This document shows, piece after piece, positions 1-8,980 of a DNA stretch of 64,000 nucleotides. This stretch comes from Shewanella zhangzhouensis. Lineage in GTDB: Bacteria > Pseudomonadota > Gammaproteobacteria > Enterobacterales > Shewanellaceae. The position numbers and the translations under genes were made by a program. The notes under the pieces are model-generated. The model worked only from the letters and a program-made list of their open reading frames with translations. It was not told where the DNA came from and ran no database searches. Positions within the stretch are counted from its first letter, which is position 1, and every line of letters begins with the position of its first letter. The stretch lies in NCBI RefSeq assembly GCF_019457615.1, contig NZ_CP080414.1, positions 3,855,501 through 3,919,500 of the forward strand, written 5' to 3'.

Positions 1-1337
1 AACTCAAAGAAACGGCGTTTTTCGGTCACGCCCACATTGGCTACCCCGTCGGTTACCAGCACCACGCCAGTGGGTCGGTCGGCATCCAGCGGCGTCAGTG
101 CGCGCTTCAGGCCCTGATAGAGGTCTGTGCCATTGCCGGGACTGATGCCCTCAACCCAGGCCAGAGCCTGGTTGATGTTATTGCTGTCCACAGGCACAAA
201 GCCCTTGCTGAATTCCTGAGTGCCCTCATCAAACAGAATAATCCGGAACCTGTCCTGCGCCGGCAGTTTACCCAGCCCCTGACGCACGCCTTCGACCAAG
301 GTGGCATACTTGCCATTCATGGAGCCGGACTTGTCCAGCACAAACACCCAGTCCCGCCCCTCGGTCACCGGCCCCAAATCATCACCGGGGGTAAAGGTGA
401 GCTTTACCGTGCCCCTGGTCGAGGCCTTGGGATCGCGGTAGGTCACCATATCCACCCGGCCTGGCAAACCTTCCTGCAGACGCCAGTAAAGAAGAATGTC
501 TTTATCGAGCCTCATGGCTTTGTGCTGATGCTCAGCTCCGCTCTCCACGGCCACAGCGGCGCTTCCGACGCTTTCGTTGGCAGCAGCGCTTTCAATGGCA
601 CCTGTGTCAGGGCTGCCCGCCTGATTTGTCAGGCTAGCGAGCCACAGGGCAGCGCCTGCCTGCATCTCCTGATGTATCTCTACATCCGGATGGGATGGCA
701 GTCTCATACCATCCACAGGGTAAGCCGAACGCAGAGTGACATTAAAAGAGAAGTCCTGCTCTACCACTGGGTTGCGCTGCCAAAAGCTGTCGCGTGCCTC
801 ATCCACACCGCCCTCTTCCAAAGGATAGAGATACCGGCCAACGCCGTGGTCCAGCAGAGCATCCTGCATATACACCAGCCGAACCTTTACCGACTGCAGG
901 GGTTGCACCGGAAACACCCGCATATCAAAGTGCTTGTAGTCGTCCTTCTCAGTCAGGGCGGTGGCATTGCCCTGAGCCTTCTGGTCCTGGTAAATCTCCC
1001 GGGCCTTCTGTTTTGGCACCGCCTCGGCAATCACGGGCACATCATTGATCCAATAGATAAACTCACCAACCACGGCCTGCTGTGGCACCGGGAAGGAATA
1101 GAGGGCTTCCAGTGCATCGGAATTGGGATTGTAAAAGGTTTGCTCGATGGCGGTGGTGGCATAGCCATCCTGGATAACCACATCCACATGGTGAGATTGA
1201 ATTTGCATGTCCTGGTATTGGCTGCCGACAGGTTTCAACAGCCCAGCCGCCCCCGCATCAGGGCTAATCCAAACCAGCCCCACAAGGGCAGAGCCCAGAC
1301 ACATGGTGCGAAACATTTGCGTTAATGGGTGACCCAT
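1..1337 (-). CDS. VIT/VWA domain protein, marine sortase-target type (partial, C-terminus off window)
   Basis: Reading the minus strand from an ATG at 1337 gives at least 445 residues, open to the left edge. A Shine-Dalgarno GAAGGAGG lies just upstream. The N-terminus has a hydrophobic signal-like segment (about residues 8-30) ending near an AGA/AAG boundary. It is followed by a VIT domain (about 35-170, with a YNPNSDALEALYSFPVP-type strand and an acidic EKDDYKHFDMR region). A VWA domain begins near residue 328, and its MIDAS motif DKSGSM starts at Asp335. This order is that of inter-alpha-inhibitor-like proteins and of the marine proteobacterial sortase-target family. A C-terminal sorting signal, if present, lies outside the window. 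The role is inferred to be a surface or periplasmic metal-dependent adhesion protein. A dedicated sortase gene would be expected to the left. Confidence 0.85.
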   Translation of the reverse strand, partial: MGHPLTQMFRTMCLGSALVGLVWISPDAGAAGLLKPVGSQYQDMQIQSHHVDVVIQDGYATTAIEQTFYNPNSDALEALYSFPVPQQAVVGEFIYWINDVPVIAEAVPKQKAREIYQDQKAQGNATALTEKDDYKHFDMRVFPVQPLQSVKVRLVYMQDALLDHGVGRYLYPLEEGGVDEARDSFWQRNPVVEQDFSFNVTLRSAYPVDGMRLPSHPDVEIHQEMQAGAALWLASLTNQAGSPDTGAIESAAANESVGSAAVAVESGAEHQHKAMRLDKDILLYWRLQEGLPGRVDMVTYRDPKASTRGTVKLTFTPGDDLGPVTEGRDWVFVLDKSGSMNGKYATLVEGVRQGLGKLPAQDRFRIILFDEGTQEFSKGFVPVDSNNINQALAWVEGISPGNGTDLYQGLKRALTPLDADRPTGVVLVTDGVANVGVTEKRRFFE

Positions 1338-1572
1338 TTTTGCCTCCTTCGTCCTGAGGAAGAGAGTGACCATCACTCCCGAAGGAGAGCTTGCACCCAG
1401 AGGCAAAAGCAAAAAAGTAACATGGCGAGAGTGGCACTATGCGCACCTTCGGGTATCGCGGAATGCCACTTTTGTGGCTGTCAGACACTGAAACCTGCCC
1501 CTGAACCATGAAATTGAACCAGGACATTGAAATCAGAGGCAGCAGGAAGAAGGCAGGGTGTGAATGCTTAGC

Positions 1573-2313
1573 CTATTCCCTGGTGCTGAACTCTTCAAAC
1601 AGTGGAAAGTGCCAGCGGCGGATGGCGATGATCATCGAGGTGCCGTGGCGCTCCTGCATCGCCAGACTGTCATCGTTATCGCAGGCCTGATAAAACTCGT
1701 TCACCAATTTCTGCATACGTTGTTGAAACTTGTGGTTGCTCGGCACCGACATCAGGCCCGTGCTCATCATGAGTTTTTCATCGTCAGCGGCAAAGTCGGA
1801 GCGGAAAAAGGTACGTATCACCTGCTGCTGAAAAAACTGCTGAATGGGGCCTCCCGGGATCCAGGCAAAAGACGCAGACAGCTTCAGCTTTATCCGGTTT
1901 TCGGGCAAAAGCTCAATCACTTTAAGCCTGTCCAGCTGAGCCAGCTTTTGAATGACCTGAAATTCGCTCAGGTTGTACTGGCTGAGAATGTGTTCGAAGC
2001 GGTAGCCGTTGGTCACACACACGGCCACCAGCAGCAGGGCCTTATCGGCGACCAACTGTTCTTCCTGGGCCCAGGTCAGGGCTCTGAGCTGTTCCCGTTC
2101 ATCGGCCACCAGCCTGAAGAGGGCGGGCAAGTCCATCTCCAGTAAACGGCAAACCATAGCCAGACGCTCCAGGCTCAGGCTGCCGCCATTGGCGAACAAG
2201 CGTTTTACCGACGCTTCACTGAGGCCAAGCGTACTGGCCACCTGCTGATAATGAATGCCCCTGGCCCTGAGCTGCTTTTTCAGCACCTGAACAACCCTGT
2301 CCGACTCCGTCAT
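1573..2313 (-). CDS. HTH (XRE/Cro-like) transcriptional regulator
   Basis: A 246-residue protein starting MTESDRVVQ. The ATG at 2313 is preferred over a further-upstream in-frame start because GGAGGAGA sits directly before it. Residues about 8-60 form a helix-turn-helix of the XRE type (GIHYQQVASTLGLSEASVKR, then LSLERLAMVCRLLEMD). The remaining two thirds is a helical region of unknown role that contains an FFQQQVIRTFFRSDF stretch. Family members are DNA-binding regulators with an effector or dimerisation tail. The target is unknown. It lies downstream of nothing obvious and is transcribed in the same direction as the VIT/VWA gene, 236 bp before it, so regulation of that gene is possible but unproven. 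Confidence 0.75.
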   Translation of the reverse strand: MTESDRVVQVLKKQLRARGIHYQQVASTLGLSEASVKRLFANGGSLSLERLAMVCRLLEMDLPALFRLVADEREQLRALTWAQEEQLVADKALLLVAVCVTNGYRFEHILSQYNLSEFQVIQKLAQLDRLKVIELLPENRIKLKLSASFAWIPGGPIQQFFQQQVIRTFFRSDFAADDEKLMMSTGLMSVPSNHKFQQRMQKLVNEFYQACDNDDSLAMQERHGTSMIIAIRRWHFPLFEEFSTRE

Positions 2314-2632
2314 TCCCTCTCCTCCCTGATGCCACGACCTTACTGATGCAAGCCACTTTGTTACCCATGCCTGCCCACTCAACATAAGGCAGCGGGCCGC
2401 CGACACGCAATCCGGGCCGCAGCGTTTTTAAACCGGCGACCGCTGAATATACTGCCTTGCCGTTGCCTGTTTTGCCATTAATGGCTAATGTAAGCAATTG
2501 ATGCACTTATTTATCAACACCCCGCCAGGACGGCAGGACTATGCCGGCCACCTCTGAGAACCTGCAGCCAAACTTGCACTCCTGTCGCTGCCGGTCTCTG
2601 ATTGAAGTAACCCACAGACACATGAATTCCCT

Positions 2633-5600
2633 ATGCTGAATTGGATAGTCACCCAGTTTAATATCCCGGAGCAAAGCACCCTCATCTACGGCAACTACAG
2701 CATGCCCATGGTGTTCACCTCGGTGCTGATTGCCATCTTTGCCTCCTTTATGGCCCTGCACGTGGCCTATCAGGCCGGGCTCACCCGCTCCACCAGACGC
2801 AAACACATATTGCTGTTTATTGGCAGTCTGGCGCTGGGGGTGGGCATCTGGTCGATGCATTTTATTGGCATGCTGGCATTTGATTTATGCACCCCGGTGC
2901 AATACGGCAAAACCCTGACCCTGCTGTCAATGCTACCCGGCATCGCCGCGTCCTGGGTGGCGTTACACCACATTCAGCGCCACCCCAAGGGCCTTAAGCC
3001 TTTGATTATCGCCGGTGTGCTGGTGGGTGCTGGCATAGGGACCATGCACTACAGCGGTATGGCAGCCATGGAAATGGCGCCGTCGCTGCGCTATAGCCTG
3101 CCCATGTTTGGCCTCTCTATTGTGGTGGCAGTGAGTCTGGCCATGTTGTCGCTGTGGGTACGCAGCGGCCTTATCAGCCGTGGCAGCAATCAGCTGTGGC
3201 GCGCCAACCTCACCGCCAGCATAGTCATGGGCAGCGCCATTACCGGCATGCACTACACCGGCATGGCGGCGGCCCGCTTTGTTAAACCACCGGGCCTCGA
3301 GCTGAGCCCCCAGCCGCCGGAAATGTCCTTTTATCTGGCGCTTGGGGTGACCACGGCGACCCTGGTGATGACCAGTCTGGTGCTGGGCCTGAGCCTGATT
3401 TACAAGTACAAGGATATTTCCCTGCGCGCCTCAGAAAGCAAGCGCCGGGTACAGGCCATCATGGAAACGGCCATCGACGGCATAGTCACCATCGACAGCC
3501 ACGGCATTATCACAGACGTTAACCAGGCCACCGAAAAGCTGCTGGGCTGGCGCGCCGACGAGCTGATTGGCCAAAACGTCAAGGTACTGATGCCAGACCC
3601 ATTTCATTCAGAGCACGACGGTTACCTCGCCCGCTATCTGGCCACAGGCGAAGCCCGCATCATCGGCAAGGGCCGCGAAGTCGAAGCCATACACAAAGAC
3701 GGCCACAAGATTGCCATCCGCCTCGGGATTGGTCATGTCAAAATGGCCGAAGACGACTTCTTTGTGGCCTTTATCTCCGATATTCGCCAGCGCCTCAGCA
3801 TGGAAATGGCACTGCGGGAAAACGAGCAAAAGTTCCGCTCCCTCATCGGCAACATTCCCGGCATCGCCTATCGCTGTAAAAACGATGAACATTGGTCGAT
3901 GATCTTCATCAGCAATGCGGTGGAAAAAATCACAGGTTACCCGGCCGGCGACTTTATGTTGCCAAGCCCCAGGCGCAGCTTCAGCGACCTGTTCCACCCC
4001 GACGATTTGGAGCACATCAACAATGCCGTGCCGCCGGTGGGCGCCTTTAACCTGGAATACCGCATCATCCACCGCAATGGCGACATCCGCTGGATGATGG
4101 AGTACGGCAACCATATCCGCGATCAGCAAAGCGGTGAGATGTATCTCGACGGTTTCATCATGGACATCACAGAACGGCGTCAGATGGAGCAGGAACTGCT
4201 GGAGGCCAAGGAAACCGCAGAAGCCGCCGCCACCGCCCGTGCTGCGTTTCTGGCCAATATGAGCCATGAAATCCGCACTCCCATGAACGCCATCATAGGT
4301 TTCAGCGACATACTGCTGGAAAGCCAGTTTGAGCCCGAAAAACACCGCCATCTGAAAACCATCAACCACGCCGCCAAGTCGTTGCTGCACCTGCTCAACG
4401 ACGTGCTCGACAGCGCCAAACTCGACAAGGGCAAGCTGGAGCTGGAAATCCGCGACTTTTCGCTGGTGCAGGAGCTGGATGAGGTGATTTCCACCCTCTG
4501 GTTGCAGGCACGGCGCAAGGGATTGCAGCTCACCATGGAGGTTTCACCCAAGCTGCTACCCTGCTACGCGGGCTCCCCAGAGCGGATCCGTCAGGTACTG
4601 ACCAACCTGGTCAGCAACGCGGTCAAATTTACCGAAAAGGGCCAGGTCAGGCTCACCGTCAATCCGGGCAAAGGCAATCTGGTGGACTTTGTGGTAGAAG
4701 ACACGGGCATAGGCATGAGCCCGGCACAGCTTGATAAGATATTCGACCCCTTCACCCAGGCCGACGCCTCCATGAGTCGCCGCTTTGGCGGCACCGGCCT
4801 TGGTACCACCATCAGCAAACAACTGGTCGAGCTGATGGGCGGCCACATCAGCGCAGTGAGTGAGCTTGGCAAGGGCAGCCGTTTCAGCTTCAGCCTGCCG
4901 CTGAATCCCGGTGTGTGCGACGATCTGGTGCCGCTGGAAGACCATATCAGCCTGCCGCCAATGACAGTATTGGTGGTGGACGATATCGCCCAGAATCTGG
5001 AGCTGCTCTCTACCCTGCTTGGGCGTGATGGCCACAGGGTCATTACCGAGCGCGACGGCCAGCAGGCACTGGCACGCATGGCCAGCGAACCCGGCATCGA
5101 TTTGGTGCTGATGGACGTGCAAATGCCGGTGATGGATGGGTTGAGCGCCTCCAGGGCGCGGCGCGACACCGAGCGGTGCGAAGGGCTGGCGCATGTGCCC
5201 ATCATCGCCCTCACCGCCAGCGTACTGGAAGACGATCGCACCGCCGCCCGTCAGGCGGGCATGGATGGCTTTGCCAACAAGCCCATCGACTACCCGCTGC
5301 TGTGCGCCGAAATCGCCCGGGTACTGGGCCTTAAACATGCCCCCATAGAAACAACCACACCCCAAAGCCAGCCGGGTAAGCTTATCGATGAGAAAAAAGG
5401 CATGGATCTCTGGGGCTCCCGCGACAGCTACTACCGTCAGTTGGCGCTGTTTGTCGAGGAGCAGGCTGCGCAGTTTGAGCAGCTGTCCCGGCAGTGCCAT
5501 GCCTGTGACTGGCCTGCGCTCAAGCAAACGGCCCACGGTCTCAAGGGCGTGAGCGCCAACCTGTCCCTCACCCGGTTAAGCCGTAATCTTGAAAAACTCG

Positions 5601-6055
5601 AGTCGCTGCTGGCAAGCCACCCCGAGCAATGTGCCCTCTTTGTGGCCCCCATTCAGCAGGTGTTCGCCGCCGTAAAAGCCGAAGTGCAAACCAATGGCTA
5701 TGGAGAGGCATCGCCTGCCGCTCAGGCACAGGCGCGTACCAGCTCGGATAACGAACGGTGCGGCGCCGAGCTTATGCCACTGCTGGCAAGCCTCAAACAG
5801 CAAGCCGGTGACAACACCCTCGATGAGCCGCTGCTGGAAAAACTGTTAAGCTTTGAAGAAGGTACTTTCGGCAGTCAGATACGCGCCATCTATCAGGCGT
5901 TGAACGACTTTGAATTCAGCGAGGCCGAACAGCTTATCGACGCACTGCAACATGAGATTTCGGCCTCCCTGGCCTCAAATCCGACAGCAGCACAGTCGGC
6001 AGAGCCCCAGGCGCAAGACGCAGCACAACCGAGAAAAGGCACAAAGGAGCAATGA
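2633..6055 (+). CDS. MHYT-PAS-PAS hybrid sensor histidine kinase with receiver and HPt domains
   Basis: 1140 residues. The N-terminus (about 1-260) is a seven-helix MHYT membrane sensor, with the motifs MHFIGM, MHYSGM and MHYTGM. Two PAS domains follow (about 275-395 and 400-520; the second ends in a DITERRQMEQELLEAKE linker). The HisKA H-box MSHEIRTPMNA carries His545. A HATPase domain follows with DTGIGM and FGGTGLGT boxes. A receiver has its phospho-acceptor at Asp828 (LVLMDVQMPVMDG). An HPt-like domain has AHGLKG at His968. MHYT domains are proposed to bind copper and sense O2, CO or NO. The stop overlaps the start of the next gene (ATGA), so the two are co-translated. The kinase is expected to feed phosphate through its own receiver and HPt to the HD-GYP regulator. 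Confidence 0.93.
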   Translation: MLNWIVTQFNIPEQSTLIYGNYSMPMVFTSVLIAIFASFMALHVAYQAGLTRSTRRKHILLFIGSLALGVGIWSMHFIGMLAFDLCTPVQYGKTLTLLSMLPGIAASWVALHHIQRHPKGLKPLIIAGVLVGAGIGTMHYSGMAAMEMAPSLRYSLPMFGLSIVVAVSLAMLSLWVRSGLISRGSNQLWRANLTASIVMGSAITGMHYTGMAAARFVKPPGLELSPQPPEMSFYLALGVTTATLVMTSLVLGLSLIYKYKDISLRASESKRRVQAIMETAIDGIVTIDSHGIITDVNQATEKLLGWRADELIGQNVKVLMPDPFHSEHDGYLARYLATGEARIIGKGREVEAIHKDGHKIAIRLGIGHVKMAEDDFFVAFISDIRQRLSMEMALRENEQKFRSLIGNIPGIAYRCKNDEHWSMIFISNAVEKITGYPAGDFMLPSPRRSFSDLFHPDDLEHINNAVPPVGAFNLEYRIIHRNGDIRWMMEYGNHIRDQQSGEMYLDGFIMDITERRQMEQELLEAKETAEAAATARAAFLANMSHEIRTPMNAIIGFSDILLESQFEPEKHRHLKTINHAAKSLLHLLNDVLDSAKLDKGKLELEIRDFSLVQELDEVISTLWLQARRKGLQLTMEVSPKLLPCYAGSPERIRQVLTNLVSNAVKFTEKGQVRLTVNPGKGNLVDFVVEDTGIGMSPAQLDKIFDPFTQADASMSRRFGGTGLGTTISKQLVELMGGHISAVSELGKGSRFSFSLPLNPGVCDDLVPLEDHISLPPMTVLVVDDIAQNLELLSTLLGRDGHRVITERDGQQALARMASEPGIDLVLMDVQMPVMDGLSASRARRDTERCEGLAHVPIIALTASVLEDDRTAARQAGMDGFANKPIDYPLLCAEIARVLGLKHAPIETTTPQSQPGKLIDEKKGMDLWGSRDSYYRQLALFVEEQAAQFEQLSRQCHACDWPALKQTAHGLKGVSANLSLTRLSRNLEKLESLLASHPEQCALFVAPIQQVFAAVKAEVQTNGYGEASPAAQAQARTSSDNERCGAELMPLLASLKQQAGDNTLDEPLLEKLLSFEEGTFGSQIRAIYQALNDFEFSEAEQLIDALQHEISASLASNPTAAQSAEPQAQDAAQPRKGTKEQ

Positions 6056-7041
6056 TGCAGGATCTTAAGCCCCTCATCCTGGTGGTAGACGACGAAGCGG
6101 CCAACTTGAGGGTCCTCAAACAGATACTGCAGGATGAGTATCAGCTGAGCTTTGCCAAGAGCGGCCAGGAAGCACTGCGACTGGTGGGACAAAAGCGGCC
6201 CGACCTTATCCTGCTCGACATCATGATGCCCGACATGACAGGGCTGGATTTGTGCAAAATGTTGAAGGCCAATGCCCAGAGTGCCGCTATCCCGGTGATC
6301 TTCGTTACCGCCCTGAGCGACGAAGCCGATGAGGCAACAGGTTTTGCCGCCGGTGCCGTGGATTACATCACCAAGCCGGTATCCAGTGCCATTGTCAGGG
6401 CGCGGGTGCGTACTCACCTGTCGCTGGTTCAGGCCGAAGAGCTTAAGGTTACCCGGCTTAAAATCATCCAGCGCCTCGGCCGCGCCGCCGAATTCAAAGA
6501 CAATGAAACCGGCATGCACGTCATGCGCATGAGCCACTATGCCAAGGTGCTCGCCCGGGCCTACGGCCTTGGCGAAAGCCATGCCGATATGCTGCTGCAC
6601 GCTGCGCCCATGCACGATATCGGTAAAATCGGCATCGCAGACCATATACTGCTCAAGCCGGGCAAACTCACCGAAGAAGAGTTCGAGGTGATGAAAACCC
6701 ACCCGCAAATCGGCGCCGACATCATCGGCGAAGACGACTCATTGCTGATGCAAATGGCCCGCACCGTGGCCCTCACCCATCACGAAAAATGGGACGGCAG
6801 CGGGTACCCCAATGGCCTTTCCGGCGAGGCTATTCCGGTGGAGGGACGCATCGTTGCCATCGCCGACGTGTTTGATGCCCTCACCAGTGATCGTCCCTAC
6901 AAAAAGGCCTGGAGCATTGAAGACACACTGCGCCTGATGCGGGAGCAAAAAGGCCGCCACTTCGAGCCCCTGCTGGTGGAGCTGCTGGAGCAACACCTCG
7001 ACACGATCCTCGACATCAAACAAACCTTTGTGGACGAATAG
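6052..7041 (+). CDS. Response regulator with HD-GYP c-di-GMP phosphodiesterase domain
   Basis: 329 residues that overlap the upstream hybrid kinase by 4 nt. Residues 1-120 are a CheY-like receiver: acidic pair Asp13/Asp14, acceptor Asp56 in LILLDIMMPDMTG, Lys108 in YITKP. The HD-GYP domain follows. Its HD pair is His188-Asp189 (MHDIGKIG) and the diagnostic motif is HHEKWDGSGYP starting at His243. Both catalytic motifs are complete, so hydrolysis of cyclic di-GMP is expected. It is most likely the output partner of the MHYT hybrid kinase, linking a membrane signal to c-di-GMP turnover. Confidence 0.95.
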   Translation: MMQDLKPLILVVDDEAANLRVLKQILQDEYQLSFAKSGQEALRLVGQKRPDLILLDIMMPDMTGLDLCKMLKANAQSAAIPVIFVTALSDEADEATGFAAGAVDYITKPVSSAIVRARVRTHLSLVQAEELKVTRLKIIQRLGRAAEFKDNETGMHVMRMSHYAKVLARAYGLGESHADMLLHAAPMHDIGKIGIADHILLKPGKLTEEEFEVMKTHPQIGADIIGEDDSLLMQMARTVALTHHEKWDGSGYPNGLSGEAIPVEGRIVAIADVFDALTSDRPYKKAWSIEDTLRLMREQKGRHFEPLLVELLEQHLDTILDIKQTFVDE

Positions 7042-7234
7042 CCCGGGCACACTTATCACCGGCCTGGGCGCCGCCCCCATCCTCTGAACCCCTCGGTGCC
7101 ATAAAGGTGGTGGCGCGGGCGGCACAAAAATCCCACTCAAGATGGAGACCCAGCTCCCTTTTCTGTATGGATTCCAACAACCTGATGGGGCATTGTTGTT
7201 ATACTCTCGTTGGCATTGTGACAAGGAGTAGTAG

Positions 7235-8860
7235 ATGACCAACCCACTGCGGACCTTTGCGTCCCTGTACAGCACCACCCTGTTGACTGTGCTGGCCGGG
7301 GGCCTGTTGACCACCTATCTGGGCCTGAAGCTGTCGGCCATGGAGGTGCCCCAGATTTGGATTGGCGCCATGATGTCGGCCTACTACGCCGGGCTGGTGG
7401 CAGGTTCCAAGATTGGCCACCGGCTTATCGCCCGGGTGGGCCATATCCGCGCCTTTGTGGCCAGTGCCGGGATAGTCACCGCCTCCGCCCTGGGTCATGC
7501 CCTGGTGGACGACCTGTCGATTTGGATTGTGCTGCGCCTCCTGGTCGGCCTTGGCATGATGTGCCAGTACATGGTGCTGGAGAGCTGGCTTAACGAGCAG
7601 GCCGACAACAGCCAGCGCGGCGCCGTGTTCGCAAGCTACATGATTGTCTCTTATCTGGCGCTGATTTTGGGTCAGGGCGCCATCAGCCTCTACCCGGATT
7701 TGGGGCTGGAGCCACTCCTGCTTATCGCCATTTGTTTTGCCCTGTGCATAGTGCCCATCGCCCTCACCCGCCGCATTCACCCGGCGCCCCTGGTACCCGC
7801 GCCCCTGAACGTGACCCACTTCTTCAAAAAGGCGCCCCAGGCACTCACCACGGTTGCCATTGGCAGCATGATAGTAGGCTCTTTTTACGGTTTGGCCCCG
7901 GCCTATGCCAGTAATCTGGGGCTGGACCCGCAGCAGGTGGCGAGCTTTATGACGGCCACCATAGCCGCAGGCCTGCTGGCCCAGTGGCCCATGGGCAAGC
8001 TGTCGGACAAGATGTCCCGCAGCCGATTGATTCGTTCCAACTGCCTGCTGCTTGGGGTGCTCACCCTAGGCATCGCCATTACCCCCTATCAGCCCACGGT
8101 GGCACTGGTGATGACCTTCCTGTTTGGCATCCTCGGTTTTACCCTGTATCCGCTGGCCACGGCGCTGGCCAACTCACGGGTGGAGCAAAGCGAGCGGGTG
8201 GGCCTGTCTGCCACCATTTTGCTGACCTTCGGCCTTGGCGCCTGTATTGGCCCCCTGATTGCCTCCACCCTGATGCAGTGGCTGGGCAACAGCATGCTCT
8301 ACGGCTTTATGTCGGCCTGTACCCTGGTGCTCTTTGCCGGGCTTAACTACATCAATGCCCGTCAGAAAGCGGAAGAGCCTTCCAGTAATGACTACATCAT
8401 GGCCACCGGCGACCTGGTGTCGTCACCTCTGGCCGCCGCCCTCGACCCCCGGGTGGATATCGAATCTGTGCAGGAGCAGATGACTCCTACCCTCGACACG
8501 GGTGCTGATGCACAGGATGACGCGGACGCCAAAGCCGATAAGGATATTGAAGATGCGGCAGATAACGAGTTCGACACGCTCACGGATGATAACCAGAACG
8601 CCCCGGATGCCGATGACTCAGAAGATGATGGCTCCGAAGATGATGACTCAGTAGCCGCCGGCGACATGGATAGCGAGGGCGCGCCCACAGCCTTTATCCG
8701 CGAGCAGGACTTTATCGCCGAGCCCGAGCCTTCGGCCGAGTCAGAAGATGCCATCCGGGAAACCATGCAAGGCTCGGCCGCAGCAAAGGAAACATCGGGA
8801 GCAAACGAGCCGAGCAACGACATCATCGACAAGGCGGCTAACGAAAGCAGCAAACCATAA
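7235..8860 (+). CDS. MFS transporter, YcaD-like, with long acidic C-terminal tail
   Basis: 541 residues. About the first 375 form a 12-helix major facilitator protein. It starts MTNPLRTFASLYSTTLLTVL and contains the loop GLVAGSKIGHRLIARVGHIR (motif A-like) and LESWLNEQADNSQRG, both typical of the YcaD/YfkF sugar-transporter-like group. The start has AAGGAG nine bases upstream. The last 165 residues are not membrane: they are rich in Asp, Glu, Ser and Ala (for example DDADAKADKDIEDAAD and DDSEDDGSEDDDS) and look disordered and cytoplasmic. E. coli YcaD ends near residue 382, so this tail is an extension. The substrate is unknown. Confidence 0.9.
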   Translation: MTNPLRTFASLYSTTLLTVLAGGLLTTYLGLKLSAMEVPQIWIGAMMSAYYAGLVAGSKIGHRLIARVGHIRAFVASAGIVTASALGHALVDDLSIWIVLRLLVGLGMMCQYMVLESWLNEQADNSQRGAVFASYMIVSYLALILGQGAISLYPDLGLEPLLLIAICFALCIVPIALTRRIHPAPLVPAPLNVTHFFKKAPQALTTVAIGSMIVGSFYGLAPAYASNLGLDPQQVASFMTATIAAGLLAQWPMGKLSDKMSRSRLIRSNCLLLGVLTLGIAITPYQPTVALVMTFLFGILGFTLYPLATALANSRVEQSERVGLSATILLTFGLGACIGPLIASTLMQWLGNSMLYGFMSACTLVLFAGLNYINARQKAEEPSSNDYIMATGDLVSSPLAAALDPRVDIESVQEQMTPTLDTGADAQDDADAKADKDIEDAADNEFDTLTDDNQNAPDADDSEDDGSEDDDSVAAGDMDSEGAPTAFIREQDFIAEPEPSAESEDAIRETMQGSAAAKETSGANEPSNDIIDKAANESSKP

Positions 8861-8899
8861 GCTGCAAACCTTAAGCTGCAAACCTTAAGCAGCAAACTG
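8859..8899 (+). repeat. Short tandem repeat after the MFS gene
   Basis: About three imperfect 14-bp units of AAGCTGCAAACCTT begin at the MFS stop codon (aagctgcaaacctt, aagctgcaaacctt, aagcagcaaactgt). The repeat spacing is not a multiple of three and it lies outside the coding region. It is probably a replication-slippage product. Confidence 0.7.
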
Positions 8900-8934
8900 T
8901 TCGCTGCCTGGGCTAAATACCGCCTGACACCCAG

Positions 8935-8974
8935 CCAATAAAAAACCTCGCCGCTGCGAGGTTTTTTATTGGCT
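8935..8974. terminator. Bidirectional rho-independent terminator
   Basis: A perfect stem aaaaaacctcg / cgaggtttttt with a short ccgctg loop lies between the convergent MFS gene and the 763-residue secreted protein. It has A/T tracts on both sides, so it can serve both strands. Confidence 0.9.
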
Positions 8975-8980
8975 TATGTC

